Shown one piece after another: positions 1-9,378 of a stretch of 64,000 nucleotides of DNA. Positions within the stretch are counted from its first letter, which is position 1, and every line of letters starts with the position of its first letter. The translations under genes were made by a program, and so were the position numbers. A model generated the notes under the pieces. The model saw nothing but the letters and a program-made list of their open reading frames with translations, did no database searches and was not told the DNA's origin. The stretch is from CAZMNY01 sp964635375 (lineage in GTDB: Bacteria; Planctomycetota; Planctomycetia; Pirellulales; Pirellulaceae): positions 1 to 64,000 of the forward strand of contig CAZWOU010000010.1 in the NCBI GenBank assembly GCA_964635375.1, given 5' to 3'.

Positions 1-2
1 GC

Positions 3-470
3 GCCGCGAAAGCGAGCGGGCCGCAACTCAAGCACGTCAGCGAGAATCGGAAAGCTCGCCATCGCTTCGACGTGCTCGAGACGCTAGAGTGCGGCATGGT
101 GCTGATGGGGAGCGAAGTCAAGAGCCTGCGCGAGGGCAAAGTTTCCCTGGACGAGGCTTACGGGCGAGTGCGCGATGGCGAGTTTTGGTTGTTCGGCTGT
201 GATATCCCAGAATACAAGCAGGCGTCAATTTGGAACCATGAGCCCAAGCGCCCGCGCAAATTGCTGCTGCACCGCCGCGAGCTGCATCGTTTCGCCAACA
301 AAGCCCACGAGAAGGGGCTGACGCTCGTTCCACTCAAGATCTACTTCAACGAACGTGGCGTCGCCAAAGTACTGTTCGGGCTCTGCCGAGGGAGAAAACT
401 GCACGACAAACGGGAAAATCTCAAGAAAGCTGACGCCAAACGCGACCTGCAGCGAGCCATGCGGAGGTAG
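3..470 (+). CDS. smpB: SsrA-binding protein SmpB (5' end cut by window edge)
   Basis: SmpB binds tmRNA and delivers it to stalled ribosomes for trans-translation in the cytoplasm. About 155 residues are visible, close to the full family length. The frame is open to the window edge, so the start codon probably lies just outside. Family hallmarks seen are the N-terminal ENRKARHRF stretch, the core LxxGMVLMGSEVKSLR, the H-KRPRKLLLHRREL segment, and a basic tail starting RGRKLHDKRE, which in SmpB enters the mRNA channel. A GTG at position 72 could be mistaken for the start, but the conserved residues upstream of it are in frame and rule it out. The next gene is 178 bases away and unrelated in function. 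Confidence 0.95.
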   Translation, partial: AAKASGPQLKHVSENRKARHRFDVLETLECGMVLMGSEVKSLREGKVSLDEAYGRVRDGEFWLFGCDIPEYKQASIWNHEPKRPRKLLLHRRELHRFANKAHEKGLTLVPLKIYFNERGVAKVLFGLCRGRKLHDKRENLKKADAKRDLQRAMRR

Positions 471-648
471 GCGATACGTCGCGATTCGAGCAGCGAATTT
501 GGCGGAAATCCGGTTTGGTCCGAACAAAACGAGTTTGAGGTGCGAATAGCAGGAATGCCCGCCTTTTCGCTGCAAGCTAGACTCGGTAAGTTGCTTTGGC
601 GCCCCTGCCTTCATCACCCCTGCTCAATATCATCGACGGTGTTTTCGC

Positions 649-1374
649 TTGAACAAGTCCCCAATCCTGTGCCTGGAGAATGTCAAGAAGTCGTTCACTG
701 AAGCGGGCGGGGGGCGACTGCCAATCCTCGATATCCCCAGCTTTGAAGTCGAGCGGGCCAGCCAGCAAGTCATCGTCGGCCGAAGCGGCTGTGGGAAGAC
801 GACCATGTTGCACGTTATCGCGGGGATCTCGCGACCAGACTCCGGAAATGTTGTGGTCGATGGCGTGGCGACGAACCGATTGTCTGAAGCTGGACGAGAC
901 CGATTTCGAGCCAACAAGATCGGTTACGTGTTTCAGACGTTCAATTTGCTCGACGGATTCTCTGCCCTGGAGAACGTTCTGTTGGGGATGACATTCACCC
1001 AAAAAAGCTCCGATGCCAGCCGAGCTCGCCGGCTTCTCGACCGCGTGGGATTGGCCCACCGAAGCCACCACGTTCCAAGCAAGATGTCGGTTGGCGAACA
1101 GCAGAGAGTTGCGGTGGCTAGGGCGCTGGCCAATCGGCCTCAGTTGCTTCTGGCCGACGAGCCGACAGCGAACGTCGATCCCGCGAACCAGCAAATGGTC
1201 ATCGACCTAGTTCGGGAGTCATGCTCCGAAGAAGGAATCGCACTGCTCATTGTGACCCACGCTAAGGAAGTGTCAGATCAGTTTGATCGTATCGTCCGGC
1301 TTGAGGACGTAAACAAGATCAAAGCGGCGGAAACCAACAAGGCCAAATCAACAGCGGAAGACGTCGAGTCATGA
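649..1374 (+). CDS. ABC transporter ATP-binding protein (LolD/MacB type)
   Basis: This is the ATPase subunit of an ABC-type exporter or lipoprotein-release system, acting on the inner face of the inner membrane. In the 241 residues are a Walker A (GRSGCGKT, about residues 44-51), an ABC signature (MSVGEQQR, about 146), a Walker B (LLLADEPTA, about 166) and an H-loop (VTHAKE). The start used is TTG at 649; no ATG precedes the conserved LENVKKSF strand. Its stop overlaps the start of the downstream permease gene (ATGA), so the two are translationally coupled and form one transporter. Family context suggests a MacB- or LolCDE-like mechanotransmission system. The substrate cannot be told from sequence. 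Confidence 0.93.
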   Translation: MNKSPILCLENVKKSFTEAGGGRLPILDIPSFEVERASQQVIVGRSGCGKTTMLHVIAGISRPDSGNVVVDGVATNRLSEAGRDRFRANKIGYVFQTFNLLDGFSALENVLLGMTFTQKSSDASRARRLLDRVGLAHRSHHVPSKMSVGEQQRVAVARALANRPQLLLADEPTANVDPANQQMVIDLVRESCSEEGIALLIVTHAKEVSDQFDRIVRLEDVNKIKAAETNKAKSTAEDVES

Positions 1375-3158
1375 GTCTTTGGAAAATCGCCTGGAGAAGT
1401 GTGCAGAAACGAGGCGTGGCGTCGTGCCTAACGACGTTCTCGATGGCGCTCGGCGTGATGATGGTCGTTTGCGTGTTGTCTATCTACGGCGTTGTTTCCG
1501 AGCAGTTCAAGAGCAGCTCGAATCTGGGCTACAACATGCTGATCGGCGCCAAGGGCGGCAAGCTGCAGCTGACACTCAACTCGGTTTACTACCTGAGCGA
1601 GCCCGTCGAGAACATCTCCTACGAGTACTATCTGGAGTTCTTTGGCAAAGACGTGCGAGACCGACAGTTGCGTGAGAGCTTTCGTTACCAGTCGCATCAA
1701 GCGGTCTGGGATACGATGGAGCTGACCCGCGGCACAGGACTCGATCCTCTGGGCTTAGGTGCGATCGCCGAGGCCGCTGCCATGGAGGCCCTGGAAGATT
1801 CGGCGGGGCATCTTGAGTTACAGCTCGATCGGGACGGGCAGTTCGGTCAATTCATTGACTTCGCCATTCCGGTTTGTCTGGGCGACTACTTCGGCCGCTT
1901 TCGCGTCGTCGGCACGACGCCAGAATTCTTCGAGCAACTGGTGATCGATCCATCGCTCGAGCGCAAGTACGGCTTCTCTCAAGGCCGAAACTTCAAGGAA
2001 TGGACGAAAGAGAACGAGTACTTTGAAGCGGTCGTGGGCGCGACGGTGGCTCGTGAAATGGGCGTCAGCTTGGGCCAGGTCATCAACCCGGCCCACGGTG
2101 ATCCCGAGGGACATGGCCACGCCCAGGGTTTCACGGTCGTCGGCATTCTCGAACCCTCGGGCAAGCCCAACGATCGGGCTGTGTTTATCAACATGGAAGG
2201 CTTCTTCTTGATGGCCGACCACGCCAAGCCGATCGAGGCGCCGGACGACGAGACTTTCGCGGACGAGCCGTACGACGAATCTTTGGGCGAAAACAGCGGC
2301 CAGCACAATGACGCGGGAAAGCTCGAACCGTTGCCGCTGGAACAGCGCGAAGTCACCGCCATACTGGTCCGCACGGTTTCACCCTTCGTGACTCCTTCAA
2401 TGCAGAACCTGATCAACGAGGGGAAAGAGGCCCAGGCGGTCCTTCCGGTCAAGGAGATTTACGATTTGATGGACCTAATTGTCCAGCCCGTGCAACAATT
2501 GTTGTTGGCCATGACAGCCATGATCTGCCTGGTCTCAGGTGTGGGCATTTTGGTGAGCATCTACAATTCGATGAGCGACCGGAAGCATGAGATCGCTGTC
2601 ATGCGGGCCCTCGGTGCGAGCCGTAATGCCGTGATGTCGATCATCTTGTTGGAAGCGGTTTTCCTGGCACTTGGCGGCGGCGGGCTGGGCTGGCTGATGG
2701 GGCACACGTTGAATTCCGCCTTGGCGCCGCGGATTGAGGCTCAAACGGGTGTCCAGCTGACATTCCTCAGTTTGGCGCCACCGGTCGACCTTTTTGAGCC
2801 GCTGGGGATCCAGCCCAAGCTATGGGGCCTGAACGTGCCGGTGCTTTCTTTGCTAGCATGGGTCGTTGGCGGGGTCGTGGTTGGTTTTACGGGGTCAGTT
2901 CTGTTGCTCCGCCTGGCCAGAGAACGGGATAAGGGGTTCTGGCTGGCCATTCTTTCCCACCGGGGGGTTCTTTTCTGGTGGATTATCGGTCTGTTCCTTA
3001 TAATCGGTGGCACGGTAGGATACGTATTGGAGATTGGCGATGCCGTCTCGAGCGAGCTATTGTTAATTCCCGCCTTAATGGTGCTTGCAGTCTTGGTCGG
3101 GTTTTTCCCGGCCATCACAGGTTACCGGACCGACGTTTCGCAGTCGCTGGGCAAATAG
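1371..3158 (+). CDS. FtsX-like permease, MacB/LolE family
   Basis: Membrane partner of the upstream ATPase. The 595 residues have an N-terminal membrane helix (about 18-42), a large periplasmic domain of some 330 residues, and then FtsX-type helices around 375-398, 420-445 and 490-515. The region SDRKHEIAVMRALGAS, between helices, is the typical FtsX coupling segment that contacts the ATPase. Two more hydrophobic segments follow (about 525-550 and 565-585), so the protein has about six helices rather than the usual four of MacB and LolC/E. The periplasmic part has an acidic, His-containing insertion (about 235-320). ATGA overlap with the upstream gene indicates an obligate pair. Confidence 0.9.
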   Translation: MSLWKIAWRSVQKRGVASCLTTFSMALGVMMVVCVLSIYGVVSEQFKSSSNLGYNMLIGAKGGKLQLTLNSVYYLSEPVENISYEYYLEFFGKDVRDRQLRESFRYQSHQAVWDTMELTRGTGLDPLGLGAIAEAAAMEALEDSAGHLELQLDRDGQFGQFIDFAIPVCLGDYFGRFRVVGTTPEFFEQLVIDPSLERKYGFSQGRNFKEWTKENEYFEAVVGATVAREMGVSLGQVINPAHGDPEGHGHAQGFTVVGILEPSGKPNDRAVFINMEGFFLMADHAKPIEAPDDETFADEPYDESLGENSGQHNDAGKLEPLPLEQREVTAILVRTVSPFVTPSMQNLINEGKEAQAVLPVKEIYDLMDLIVQPVQQLLLAMTAMICLVSGVGILVSIYNSMSDRKHEIAVMRALGASRNAVMSIILLEAVFLALGGGGLGWLMGHTLNSALAPRIEAQTGVQLTFLSLAPPVDLFEPLGIQPKLWGLNVPVLSLLAWVVGGVVVGFTGSVLLLRLARERDKGFWLAILSHRGVLFWWIIGLFLIIGGTVGYVLEIGDAVSSELLLIPALMVLAVLVGFFPAITGYRTDVSQSLGK

Positions 3159-3319
3159 AAGAGTTGCGGCGAAACGACGCCAATCGGCGAGCCAGTTGAC
3201 ATTCATCGAGAGTGTTGAAGACAAGCGTTGCTAAAAAGAACCAGTTCAAGCTCTGTATATTACAACTGCCACACACACAGCGCGCCTCACCGATGCGCGA
3301 ATCCCCTGAGGGTCGTTTG

Positions 3320-4858
3320 ATGTCACGCCACACTATTGCCGCCGCCATGGCATTCGGCTTCGCGTCAGTGCTTACGCAAGTCACATTGGCTTGCCCGTTT
3401 TGCTCGGCGGTATCTCAGACGTTTACGGAAGAGATTCAGTCGATGGACGCCGTGGTCATCGCCAAGTTAGTCGAGCCTCCGGCGCCGATCGACAAGGACG
3501 ATGCTCAGGCTGTGCCGAAGGCGCGGTTTGAGATCATCCAGATCATCCGCGGGGCCGATGCGGTCGCCAAGCAGTCGGGAACAATCGAGACCGTCTATTT
3601 TGGTCGCGAGAAAGTCGGCAAACGATTCCTCTTGATGGCGGTCGATCCACCTCGCCTGATGTGGTCGACTCCGCTTCCGCTAAGTGATCGCGCGGAGAAG
3701 TATGTCGCGAAGATCGTCGGTCTTCCTGAGAAAGGCGCTGAACGATTAAAGTTCTTCCTTCAGCATCTTGAAGACAAGGACGAAATGTTGGCCCGCGATG
3801 CGTACGACGAGTTCGCCAAGACGCCGTATGAAGATGTCAAAGCGATTCGCGACACGATGGACCATGAGCAGCTCCTCAAATGGGTTTCCGATCCCAACAT
3901 TCCCGCCAGTCGGCGGCGGCTGTACTTCACGATGCTCGGCGTCTGCGGCAGCAAGAAGGACGTGGAGTTGATTGAGACGATGTTGCAGTCAAGCGATCGC
4001 AAGGCGAAAGCCGGTTTGGATTCGATGATCGCCTGTTACTTGACGCTCCGCGGGCCGGATGGCTTGCCGCTGATCGAAGACTTGTTCCTGAAGAACAAGA
4101 AGGCCGAGTACGCTGATACCTATGCGGCCATCATGGCGCTTCGCTTTCACGGCGGCCAAGCCGATATCGTGCCGAGAGAACGAATCCTCAAGGCGCTTCA
4201 CCACATGCTGGAACGCCCTCAATTGGCGGACCTCGTGATTCCAGATTTGGCTGGCTGGGAGGACTGGTCGCAGGTTGACCGCTTGGTCAGACTGTTCAAA
4301 GAAGCTGACGAGAAGTCGAGTTGGGTCAAGGTCCCTGTGATAAACTACTTGCGAGCCTGCCCCCAACCGAACGCAAAGAAGCAACTGGAGGTGCTCGAGA
4401 AGCTCGACCCCGCCGCGGTCAAGCGAGCCAACACGTTCTTTCCTTTGGGAACTCCGAGTGAATCGGCTAAGCCGGAAAGCGTCAAGTCGTCCCAATCCGT
4501 TCCAATGCTCCCCATGCAACTGAAGACGGAAACGGTTCAGACAATCCCTCTCTCGAATCCCTCGGCTTCGCCAAGCGAATCGGAGTGCGCGCCTGTCGAC
4601 CTGGATTCGTCGCTTTCAAGAGCTTTGGCGGTCGAATCAGAAGTATTGACGCCCGAGTCCGCAGCCTACCCGGTCGGTATGCCGACCTCGATCCCGGCCA
4701 CAAACGGCGTTGAAGTCGCCCACCCAGGCTCGCCCATTTTGGCCCAAGCGACGCCGAACCAATGGCTGATGGCGGCCGTAGCACTTTCTATTGGCACGGC
4801 CATTCTCTGGGTGATGTGGAACATTCTCTCCGGTGCGGGTCAACGCTCGCCCTACTGA
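3320..4858 (+). CDS. Secreted or membrane-anchored hypothetical protein with CPFC motif and HEAT-like middle
   Basis: 512-residue protein of a planctomycete-type family with no known function. The ATG at 3320 is chosen because a GAGGG ribosome-binding site precedes it and a signal peptide follows directly; an upstream in-frame start at 3212 would add 36 residues without signal character. After the signal comes CPFCSAV, a CxxC pair just behind the cleavage region, then a beta-rich part (IIQIIRGAD...), then a helical repeat region (about 150-400) resembling HEAT/armadillo repeats. A Ser/Pro-rich linker leads to one C-terminal membrane helix (about 480-503). Most likely exported and anchored by its C terminus. 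Confidence 0.8.
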   Translation: MSRHTIAAAMAFGFASVLTQVTLACPFCSAVSQTFTEEIQSMDAVVIAKLVEPPAPIDKDDAQAVPKARFEIIQIIRGADAVAKQSGTIETVYFGREKVGKRFLLMAVDPPRLMWSTPLPLSDRAEKYVAKIVGLPEKGAERLKFFLQHLEDKDEMLARDAYDEFAKTPYEDVKAIRDTMDHEQLLKWVSDPNIPASRRRLYFTMLGVCGSKKDVELIETMLQSSDRKAKAGLDSMIACYLTLRGPDGLPLIEDLFLKNKKAEYADTYAAIMALRFHGGQADIVPRERILKALHHMLERPQLADLVIPDLAGWEDWSQVDRLVRLFKEADEKSSWVKVPVINYLRACPQPNAKKQLEVLEKLDPAAVKRANTFFPLGTPSESAKPESVKSSQSVPMLPMQLKTETVQTIPLSNPSASPSESECAPVDLDSSLSRALAVESEVLTPESAAYPVGMPTSIPATNGVEVAHPGSPILAQATPNQWLMAAVALSIGTAILWVMWNILSGAGQRSPY

Positions 4859-5005
4859 GGCGTCCTGAGCTCCGCTTGGCCCGGAAATAGCGAGGGCGAA
4901 TGGCAGCGACGTTGCTTGCAACTGCGGGAATCGAACAGCCCAGTTCAATGCTAGTATTGAGTTAGCCCAGTTCGATCATCTCAGCGATTTCAGCCAAAGA
5001 CGCTC

Positions 5006-5683
5006 ATGACCATGGAAAAACCAAGCAGCTCCTTCCAGTCAGATGCAGGAGATTTCGAGCAGTACCGGTCGGTCAGCAAGGCTGGCGTCATTTCCGTGTT
5101 GCTTGGCGGGATGGGCATACTTGGGCTGATGTTTCCGGTCATGCTGGCTCTGCCCATGGTGGGCGCCATTTTTGGTTTCCAGTCGATTCGCACGCTGTGT
5201 CGATACCCCGCCGAGATGACCGGTTGGATACCGGCTATTTTTGGCACGGTGCTAAGCGTCATCTTCAGTGGAGGGGGGGTTGGGCTTCACACCTATATCT
5301 ACTTGACTGAAGTACCCGACGGGTTTGAACGCATCACCTTCAGCCAACTGCAGCCTCAACTGCGAAGCCAGAGAATTCCGCCCGACGCCAACGAACTCGA
5401 TCGGCGAAAAGTCTTCATCAAGGGGTACATGCATCCCTCCGGCACTCAAGGCCTGGGCGACGTCAGCCAATTCGTACTCGTGCCCGATATGGGAACGTGT
5501 TGCTTCGGCGGCCAACCGAAATTGACCGATATGGTCGAGGTCACGCTGACAGACGGACTTAGCACGCGGTACACTCGCTACAAGAAGAAGCTCGCCGGCG
5601 TGTTTAGCGTTGACAGTGAACTGAAACCGGTCAACGGACTCAATGGCGTCTACTACGAATTGGACGCGAGCTACGTCCGCTGA
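5006..5683 (+). CDS. Small membrane protein with DUF4190-like N-terminus and DUF3299-like C-terminus
   Basis: The 225 residues split into two parts. An N-terminal pair of membrane helices follows the motif YRSVSKAGVIS (helices about 28-58 and 72-98). A C-terminal extracytoplasmic domain contains RRKVFIKGYMHP and FVLVPDMGTCCFG, which resemble the DUF3299 fold by pattern (identification from memory, not searched). The Cys pair CC in that motif might bind metal. Two ATG codons (5006 and 5012) are possible starts and no strong ribosome-binding site separates them. It stands alone, transcribed towards the convergent gene at 5790. Confidence 0.75.
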   Translation: MTMEKPSSSFQSDAGDFEQYRSVSKAGVISVLLGGMGILGLMFPVMLALPMVGAIFGFQSIRTLCRYPAEMTGWIPAIFGTVLSVIFSGGGVGLHTYIYLTEVPDGFERITFSQLQPQLRSQRIPPDANELDRRKVFIKGYMHPSGTQGLGDVSQFVLVPDMGTCCFGGQPKLTDMVEVTLTDGLSTRYTRYKKKLAGVFSVDSELKPVNGLNGVYYELDASYVR

Positions 5684-5789
5684 TACCGCCAACCAAGACA
5701 ACTCGCGAGCTCTTGTTCTGGATCTTGCAGCCAATGTTGCGACGCGCCCATTTGATGGGCAAGTCCAGCGAGGCTCAAGCGAACGTGAG

Positions 5790-6944
5790 TTATGCGTCTG
5801 AGCACCAGCCTTGTTGGGGCGAGTCGTGGATCGTTGTCTCGCCGCCCATCTGGGCGATGCGCTTTTCAGCTAGGGCGATTTCTTTGGCCTCAGTGTGAAT
5901 CGAAAGCCCGAAGTCGAACTCGGCGCGGGCTCGTCCCTGCAATTTCGTCACACGCCCCTGCTCTCCTTCAAAACTGCGTGGGTTGGGATAATTGGTGCCC
6001 GGTTCGATACCAGTCACGTAGCCGTCCTGGATGCTCGTGGTGTTCTTCCAGACGGTGAAGCAGGGAAGCTGTTCCGTGTTGAAGTGCAAGCTAACGCCCT
6101 CAGTGCCATGGGCGTTCTTAAGCAAAGCCTCCGTGTTGCCTCGCGATCCGCCTCGAAGCGTCGCGAAATAGACTTGTTCTTCAAATCCGGCAGTCTCGGC
6201 CTGATACTCGTTCCATCCTTCAATGCCCGTAGCGGCGTGTTCATTTCGCGGTACAAGTTCTTTGATCGGCGCAATCAACTGCGAACCGCCGTCCAACAGG
6301 GGATGGCCGAAATTGACATGGTAGAGCAGCTGTATTTCGGCCGGCGAAGCACTGAGGTTTTCGACGGAGTCATGAACGCGAAACCCCTTCTCAGCAGCAG
6401 CGATCCGGACGGTCGAGGTCAGTCGCACCTTAAGAAAATGGAAGCGAATTTCATCAACCACGCCGGTCACCGCGACCTCACCCGATTCGCCATCGATCGC
6501 CACAGAGACGTCGCGAGCCGGCCGATTGGCGATTCGCCCATGCAGCGGATAGAGCAACGTTCCATCATCGTTGAATTCCGGCGCCCCATTGCTCTCCAGA
6601 CCGCATCGCACGAGGAGTTCATCGAACCCGTCCAACCAGCCCAGTCCTGATGGTTCGGAGATCGGGACGAGGGCTGGATGCACTGGGCCGCGCACGGGCG
6701 ACTGCCAACCAATCTCGTCCTCGCCGATCCAGGCTTTCCAAATCGACATGCCCCGCGTTGGCAGAACTTCCACGGCCGTCACGCCGTTCTCAATGCGAAC
6801 CACGTCGACGCCTTGACTCATCCCGTTCCTAAGCCGCCGCGGAGTGACCTTAAGCGACGACGCCTTGTCGCCCAACTCGCTGCCCAAGATCGTCTTCTCG
6901 TTCTCGAAGTCGCGGTAATCGAGCGACCAACTCTTCTTGCTCAT
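5790..6944 (-). CDS. Aldose-1-epimerase-like protein, DUF4432 family
   Basis: 384-residue cytoplasmic protein with the galactose-mutarotase-like fold expected for DUF4432. Telling stretches are LPTRGMSIWKAW, GPVHP, WLDGFDELLVRCGLESN, LLYHVNFGHPLL and GIEPGTNYPNPR, which carry the conserved sugar-binding His, Arg and Glu residues of mutarotase relatives. The ATG at 6944 is preceded by GGGAG at suitable spacing; an earlier in-frame start at 6965 has none. The role is probably carbohydrate epimer interconversion or sugar binding, with substrate unknown. It lies downstream of the ketosynthase-like gene on the same strand, 200 bases away. Confidence 0.85.
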   Translation of the reverse strand: MSKKSWSLDYRDFENEKTILGSELGDKASSLKVTPRRLRNGMSQGVDVVRIENGVTAVEVLPTRGMSIWKAWIGEDEIGWQSPVRGPVHPALVPISEPSGLGWLDGFDELLVRCGLESNGAPEFNDDGTLLYPLHGRIANRPARDVSVAIDGESGEVAVTGVVDEIRFHFLKVRLTSTVRIAAAEKGFRVHDSVENLSASPAEIQLLYHVNFGHPLLDGGSQLIAPIKELVPRNEHAATGIEGWNEYQAETAGFEEQVYFATLRGGSRGNTEALLKNAHGTEGVSLHFNTEQLPCFTVWKNTTSIQDGYVTGIEPGTNYPNPRSFEGEQGRVTKLQGRARAEFDFGLSIHTEAKEIALAEKRIAQMGGETTIHDSPQQGWCSDA

Positions 6945-7144
6945 CAGATATCTCCCTTTCGCCACCCGTGTTGGCGCTGGACGTTCGGCGCTTCGCGTTC
7001 AAGAGCAGTCAATCTACGCATTTTGTGACCACTCGGCCAGCACCTCAGCGGTGTTTGGCCAATGGGCGAGGAGGCCTGGGGGCAATAGAACTGCCAGAGC
7101 GGTGAGAGACGACGAACGGCGCGGCCCGAAATACGCGATGGCAA

Positions 7145-8413
7145 TCAGCCCGTCTTGGCGATCACGACAGCGGATGTTTGGCCGCCGATGGACTGGCTGA
7201 GCACGAGGGCGTGGGATTTGTCGACGGGTTTAGGCTGTCCGGCAATTACGTTGACTGGACATTCCGGATCAGGCGTTTTGTAGTTCAGCGTAATCGGCGT
7301 CGCACCTTCGTTCAGGGCGAGCACGCTGACAGCCAATTCAACTGCCCCCCCGCCTGCGCCTAGGTTGCCGAAGAAACTCTTCGGGGCAGTGACGGGCGCG
7401 TCGCCGCAAACATCGCGAATCGCCTGAGCCTCCGCTCGGTCCTCGGCAACCAGGCTGGCGCCGTGAGCGTTGACATGATCGAGTTGGTCCACGTCGACAC
7501 TCGCAGAGCTGAGTGCGACTTGGATGGAGCTGCGAACGCCATCGCCGGTTGGCGTTCGACCGTGCTGCCGATCTTCAAAAGTGTTGCCGTAGCCGCAGAC
7601 CTGCGCTAATGGCCTAACGCCACGCGCTTCGGCGTGACTGCGGGTTTCGAGGACAAAGGCGGCCCCCCCTTCTCCATTGACCATGCCGTCCCGATCCGCG
7701 TCAAAAGGACGACTCGCTGTAGCCGGGTCATCGGCTCGCCGCGACAACGAATGTCCCCCGTGATAGGCCATGGGGGTGATCCGAAGTCGATTGCCGACGC
7801 CGCCGACAACCATCACGTCAGCCGTTCCTCGACGCATGATTCCAACAGACTCAGCCAAGGCGAGCAAGCTTGAGGCGTCGCCATTGACAATGGTGTTGTT
7901 TGGACCTCGCCCATCATAGGCAATCCCGACATGGCAGGCCGTCATGTTGGGGAGATATTTCAGCATCCAAAGCGGATACATTCTTGCCTGAGCCAATTCA
8001 CCGAACAGCTCGAACTGATAGTCGCCATCGACCTGACATTCGCCAAAAAGGTCGCTCAGAGATTCGAGTTCGCAGTAGAGCATTTCGCTTCCATACACGA
8101 CACCCAAGCGATCCGGGTTGAGGGCGGCGGTATCGAGCTCGGCGTCCTGGACTGCGAGAGCCGCCGCTGAGAACCCCATCTGCACCTCGCGGCACATGAC
8201 TTTCAAGCTCTTCCGGGGTTTGACGTATTTCTTAGGCTCAAAACCAACAACCTCGGCGCCAAACTTGACCGGATAGACCGTGTCCGCGAGAGCGTCAAGG
8301 TTTCGAACGCCCGACTGGCCAGCGATGAGCGTCTTCCAAAAATCCGTGCGGCCAATCCCAATCGGGCTCACCACGCCAACGCCGGTGATCAATATGTCGT
8401 CAGCTGATGTCAT
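7145..8413 (-). CDS. Beta-ketoacyl synthase homologue with degenerate active site (chain-length-factor-like)
   Basis: 422 residues with full KAS I/II architecture: ITGVGVVSPIG at the N terminus, GPNNTIVNGDASS at the nucleophile elbow, PFDADRDGMVNGEGG, NAHGAS, and KSFFGNLGAGGGAVE. Lined up with FabF, the catalytic Cys is Asp179 and the second catalytic His is Asn350; only the first His (His317) remains. Both codons were read directly in the DNA. An enzyme lacking Cys and one His cannot do normal condensation. Comparable loss is known in chain-length factors, the KS-beta partners of type II polyketide synthases, so a regulatory or heterodimer role is inferred. An intact paralogue lies at 49244-50521. 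Confidence 0.88.
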   Translation of the reverse strand: MTSADDILITGVGVVSPIGIGRTDFWKTLIAGQSGVRNLDALADTVYPVKFGAEVVGFEPKKYVKPRKSLKVMCREVQMGFSAAALAVQDAELDTAALNPDRLGVVYGSEMLYCELESLSDLFGECQVDGDYQFELFGELAQARMYPLWMLKYLPNMTACHVGIAYDGRGPNNTIVNGDASSLLALAESVGIMRRGTADVMVVGGVGNRLRITPMAYHGGHSLSRRADDPATASRPFDADRDGMVNGEGGAAFVLETRSHAEARGVRPLAQVCGYGNTFEDRQHGRTPTGDGVRSSIQVALSSASVDVDQLDHVNAHGASLVAEDRAEAQAIRDVCGDAPVTAPKSFFGNLGAGGGAVELAVSVLALNEGATPITLNYKTPDPECPVNVIAGQPKPVDKSHALVLSQSIGGQTSAVVIAKTG

Positions 8414-8849
8414 CGGTTGGTTTGGGATCGATTAGATTAGGCAGCGTTGTTAAAAGGCTTTCGCCACAGAGTTTCATCGGCTAATTGGCGGCGGGACGAC
8501 GGCAAAACTCCACGATGGGGCGGTTGTGAGTGATCTTTTTCCGCCGCAAAAGACCTGGACCGATCACCAATCACGGCTGGGCAAAGAACGGGATTCAGCA
8601 TTTCGAGTCCGAAATCGACCCTAGTTTGGGCTTTGAATGTAGGGCCGATACTATTCATACGCCAGCGATTGATCAAGGGCGAGCGAGGGGCGCGGCCAAT
8701 CTCGCCCCCGATCGTTTCGGAGGAAATCCTCTCGCCTGGACCAAACACCTGTGGGGTGACCGACCCCGGAAAAGACGGGCCGAGTGGGTGAATTCTGAGC
8801 CGCCTATTGCGGCGAACTTCTTGTATCGGTGCTGATTGTTCGCGTTGGC
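8414..8849. other. Intergenic stretch, no confident gene
   Basis: This separates two minus-strand genes. A minus-strand frame is open through most of it and runs on, antisense-like, into the neighbouring membrane-protein gene. It has no start with a ribosome-binding site and no recognisable family. A 101-residue plus-strand frame is equally unsupported. It may hold the promoter of the ketosynthase-like gene; nothing clear was seen. Confidence 0.4.
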
Positions 8850-9281
8850 CTAAATCCGCATGCACCAGAAACACCAAGCCAGCCAGCCAAAATGCAGCAC
8901 CAACCGCAGCCAGCGTCGCCAGAGAGGCATTTTCAGATTCTCTATGGCGTGCCCCGCAAACGCGACGCGTGCGTTCAAAGGCAGGACCAAGCAATACAAC
9001 ACGAAGCAGACGTGAGCAGCAACGCGGCGGCTGGCTGGAAAGAACAGCGCGATTCCGCCGAGAATGCGGACGGCGATGCTGATGCGTATCGCGACCGACT
9101 TGTTCGGAATCCAATCCATCATGATCAGCTCATAACTGGATTCGTTGAGAATGTGCTCGAGCCCACTCAGAATCATGCCGATCGCCAGCGCCGTAAAGGG
9201 ACGAGCAAGACGGATCGACCAGTTCTTAGGCGCCCAGTGCAGCACGCTATACACGAGAACAACGATCAGCAAAATCTCCAC
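8850..9281 (-). CDS. Small integral membrane protein, DoxX-like
   Basis: 143 residues forming about four hydrophobic segments, with the pattern of small DoxX/YphA-type membrane proteins (for example GMILSGLEHIL, RILGGIALFFP, FVLYCLVLPLNA). Start is a GTG at 9281 preceded by GGGAG at about nine bases. No catalytic motif is visible. It sits between a GNAT-type acyltransferase and the degenerate ketosynthase on the same strand, about 97 bases downstream of the former, so the three may be co-expressed in envelope lipid metabolism (inference). Confidence 0.7.
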   Translation of the reverse strand: MEILLIVVLVYSVLHWAPKNWSIRLARPFTALAIGMILSGLEHILNESSYELIMMDWIPNKSVAIRISIAVRILGGIALFFPASRRVAAHVCFVLYCLVLPLNARVAFAGHAIENLKMPLWRRWLRLVLHFGWLAWCFWCMRI

Positions 9282-9378
9282 GCCGAGTACTCCCTACTCC
9301 AAGCACCTGGGATTCCTCTTCCCATGTGTTGAGCATTCCCGCTCCCCTTGGGGAAGGGCGATATCCATTGTGGCTGCG

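Noticed and set aside
5895..6650. 251-residue plus-strand frame
   Set aside because: Antisense to the well-supported DUF4432 gene; no family motif and no ribosome-binding site.
8437..9114. 225-residue minus-strand frame
   Set aside because: Overlaps the GTG-started membrane-protein gene in another frame; no recognisable domain.
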